DNA of 6,316 bases, from assembly GCA_014380205.1 (NCBI GenBank), contig JACMKH010000182.1, forward strand, positions 1-6,316. The letters run 5' to 3'. This stretch comes from Sphingomonadaceae bacterium. Its GTDB lineage: Bacteria; Pseudomonadota; Alphaproteobacteria; Sphingomonadales; Sphingomonadaceae. A program made the position numbers and the translations under genes. The notes under the pieces are model-generated. The model worked only from the letters and a program-made list of their open reading frames with translations, made no database searches and was not told the origin of the DNA. Shown here piece by piece: positions 5,488 to 6,316 of the stretch. The stretch's first letter is position 1. The number at the start of each line of letters is the position of its first letter.

Positions 5488-6316
5488 ATGAACGGCATCT
5501 ACGAAGAGATCAGGGTCGCGCTCCACCAGATCTGGCGGCGGCGCTGGCTGGCGCTGCTCGTCGCCTGGGGGATCGCGCTCGCGGGCTGGCTGGTGATCGC
5601 GCTGATCCCCAACAGCTATGAATCCAAATCGCGCGTCTTCGTCCAGCTCCAGTCGGTGCTGACCGAGGAGATCGGCATCACCGAGCGCGCTCAGCAGGCT
5701 GATTTCTCGCGCATCCAGCAGACGCTTGCCGCCGCTCCCGTGCTCGAATCGATCGTCCGCCGCACCGATCTCGCCCAGCGCGTCACCAGCGAGGAGGAGG
5801 TCCGCCGCCTTGCCGCGCGGCTGCGCGACAGGATCGTCGTCACCGCCGAGCCCAACAACACCTTCGAGATCGCGACGACGTGGAGCGGAGGCGGCTTCTC
5901 CGACGCGGGCAACGCGCGGCTCGCGCGGCAGATCAACCAGGGGCTGCTCGACGCCTTCGTCGAGCAGAATCTCGCGGGAACGCGCACCGAATCGACCCAG
6001 TCGATCCGCTTCCTCGATCGCCAGATCAGCGAGCGCCAGCGCCAGCTCCAGCAGGTCAGCCAGCGCTCCGCCGAGCTCGAGGCCGGCTTTCAGACCACGC
6101 TTCCCGGATCGGGTCCCTTGAGCGCGCGGATCGACGCCGCGCGCGCCGAGATGCGCCGCATCGAATCCGATCTCGTTCCCGCGCAAAGCTCGCTGTCGGC
6201 GGTGCGCGCCCAGATGTCAGGCACCTCGCCGACCATCGCGCTCCCCGGCACCTATGTTCCCGCCGGCGGCGGCGGCGGCGCCGCCACCGCGCAGCTCAAC
6301 GCGCTCCAGGCCGAGC
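5488..6316 (+). CDS. Polysaccharide chain-length determinant, Wzz/Wzc type, XrtA-associated (partial, C-terminus off right edge)
   Basis: 276 residues are visible and the frame is open at the edge. The N-terminus MNGIYEEIRVALHQIWRRRW is a short cytoplasmic segment, followed by a membrane helix at about 20-40 (WLALLVAWGIALAGWLVIAL) and then PNSYESKSRVFVQLQSVL, the typical first periplasmic strands of the Wzz/FepE/Etk family. Residues about 165-245 are rich in Gln, Arg and Glu in heptad-like order (FLDRQISERQRQLQQVSQRS), consistent with the long periplasmic coiled coil. A Gly-rich break follows at 261-269. Proteins of this group in exosortase A loci are around 500 residues and usually lack the kinase domain, which is often a separate gene; whether that holds here cannot be seen. 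The start is ATG 5488, the only start codon in frame after the upstream stop. The best purine-rich site (GGAAGG, 5469-5474) is 13 nt away, longer than ideal. It controls chain length and bridges to the outer-membrane export lipoprotein. Confidence 0.9.
   Translation, partial: MNGIYEEIRVALHQIWRRRWLALLVAWGIALAGWLVIALIPNSYESKSRVFVQLQSVLTEEIGITERAQQADFSRIQQTLAAAPVLESIVRRTDLAQRVTSEEEVRRLAARLRDRIVVTAEPNNTFEIATTWSGGGFSDAGNARLARQINQGLLDAFVEQNLAGTRTESTQSIRFLDRQISERQRQLQQVSQRSAELEAGFQTTLPGSGPLSARIDAARAEMRRIESDLVPAQSSLSAVRAQMSGTSPTIALPGTYVPAGGGGGAATAQLNALQAE
6265..6279 (+). repeat. (GGC)5 trinucleotide run encoding five glycines
   Basis: Five perfect GGC codons inside the chain-length determinant, followed by GCCGCC, so the DNA is also locally self-complementary. 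It encodes a flexible Gly-rich linker interrupting the predicted coiled coil. A run this short may vary by slippage, but no direct sign of that is visible. Confidence 0.6.

Noticed and set aside
4695..6186. Minus-strand open frames (4695-5498 and 5422-6186) antisense to the export and chain-length genes
   Set aside because: They mirror genes with clear signal peptide, membrane helix and domain patterns; no ribosome site or family motif supports them.
1..6316. CRISPR arrays, tRNA/rRNA genes, insertion sequences, exosortase or PEP-CTERM substrate genes
   Set aside because: No spaced direct repeats, RNA gene signatures, transposase motifs or PEP-plus-membrane-helix tails were seen on either strand.

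Overview
The window is GC-rich with strongly G/C-ending codons. Its gene content matches the exosortase A (XrtA)/PEP-CTERM-associated exopolysaccharide loci of Gram-negative bacteria. Base composition, the set of families and the short Wza-like lipoprotein point to an alphaproteobacterium, most likely of the order Sphingomonadales; this placement is inference, because no rRNA or other marker is present. Neither the exosortase nor a PEP-CTERM substrate lies inside the window.

Layout: two divergent transcription units start from a 52-bp gap at 1889-1940. Leftward (minus strand) run a FemAB/BcsL-like GNAT-fold acyltransferase (1888-890), a small acyl carrier protein (858-586), and the N-terminal 196 residues of an alpha/beta-hydrolase of the exosortase-associated 'hydrolase 2' type. 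The hydrolase begins at a TTG overlapping the carrier protein's stop and runs off the left edge. Rightward (plus strand) run an AMP-forming acyl-CoA/acyl-ACP ligase (1941-3449), a PLP-dependent decarboxylase of the LysA/ornithine decarboxylase fold that starts at a GTG overlapping the ligase stop (3446-4693), a 115-bp gap, an outer-membrane polysaccharide export lipoprotein of the Wza family (4809-5444), and the first 276 residues of a Wzc/Wzz-type chain-length determinant running off the right edge (5488 onward).

How the genes may work together: the last two genes belong to a Wzy-type polysaccharide assembly and export machine. The other five form a compact acyl-activation set: ligase, carrier protein, PLP decarboxylase, hydrolase-like protein and acyltransferase. 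By analogy with carrier-bound amino-acid decarboxylation (BtrK acting on glutamyl-BtrI in butirosin synthesis), the set could load an amino acid or acyl group on the carrier, decarboxylate it there, and pass the product to the polysaccharide or another envelope acceptor. The families and their association with exosortase A are established; the chemistry is a hypothesis. No RNA genes, CRISPR arrays, insertion sequences or attachment sites were seen. All long open frames antisense to these genes are codon-bias shadows.
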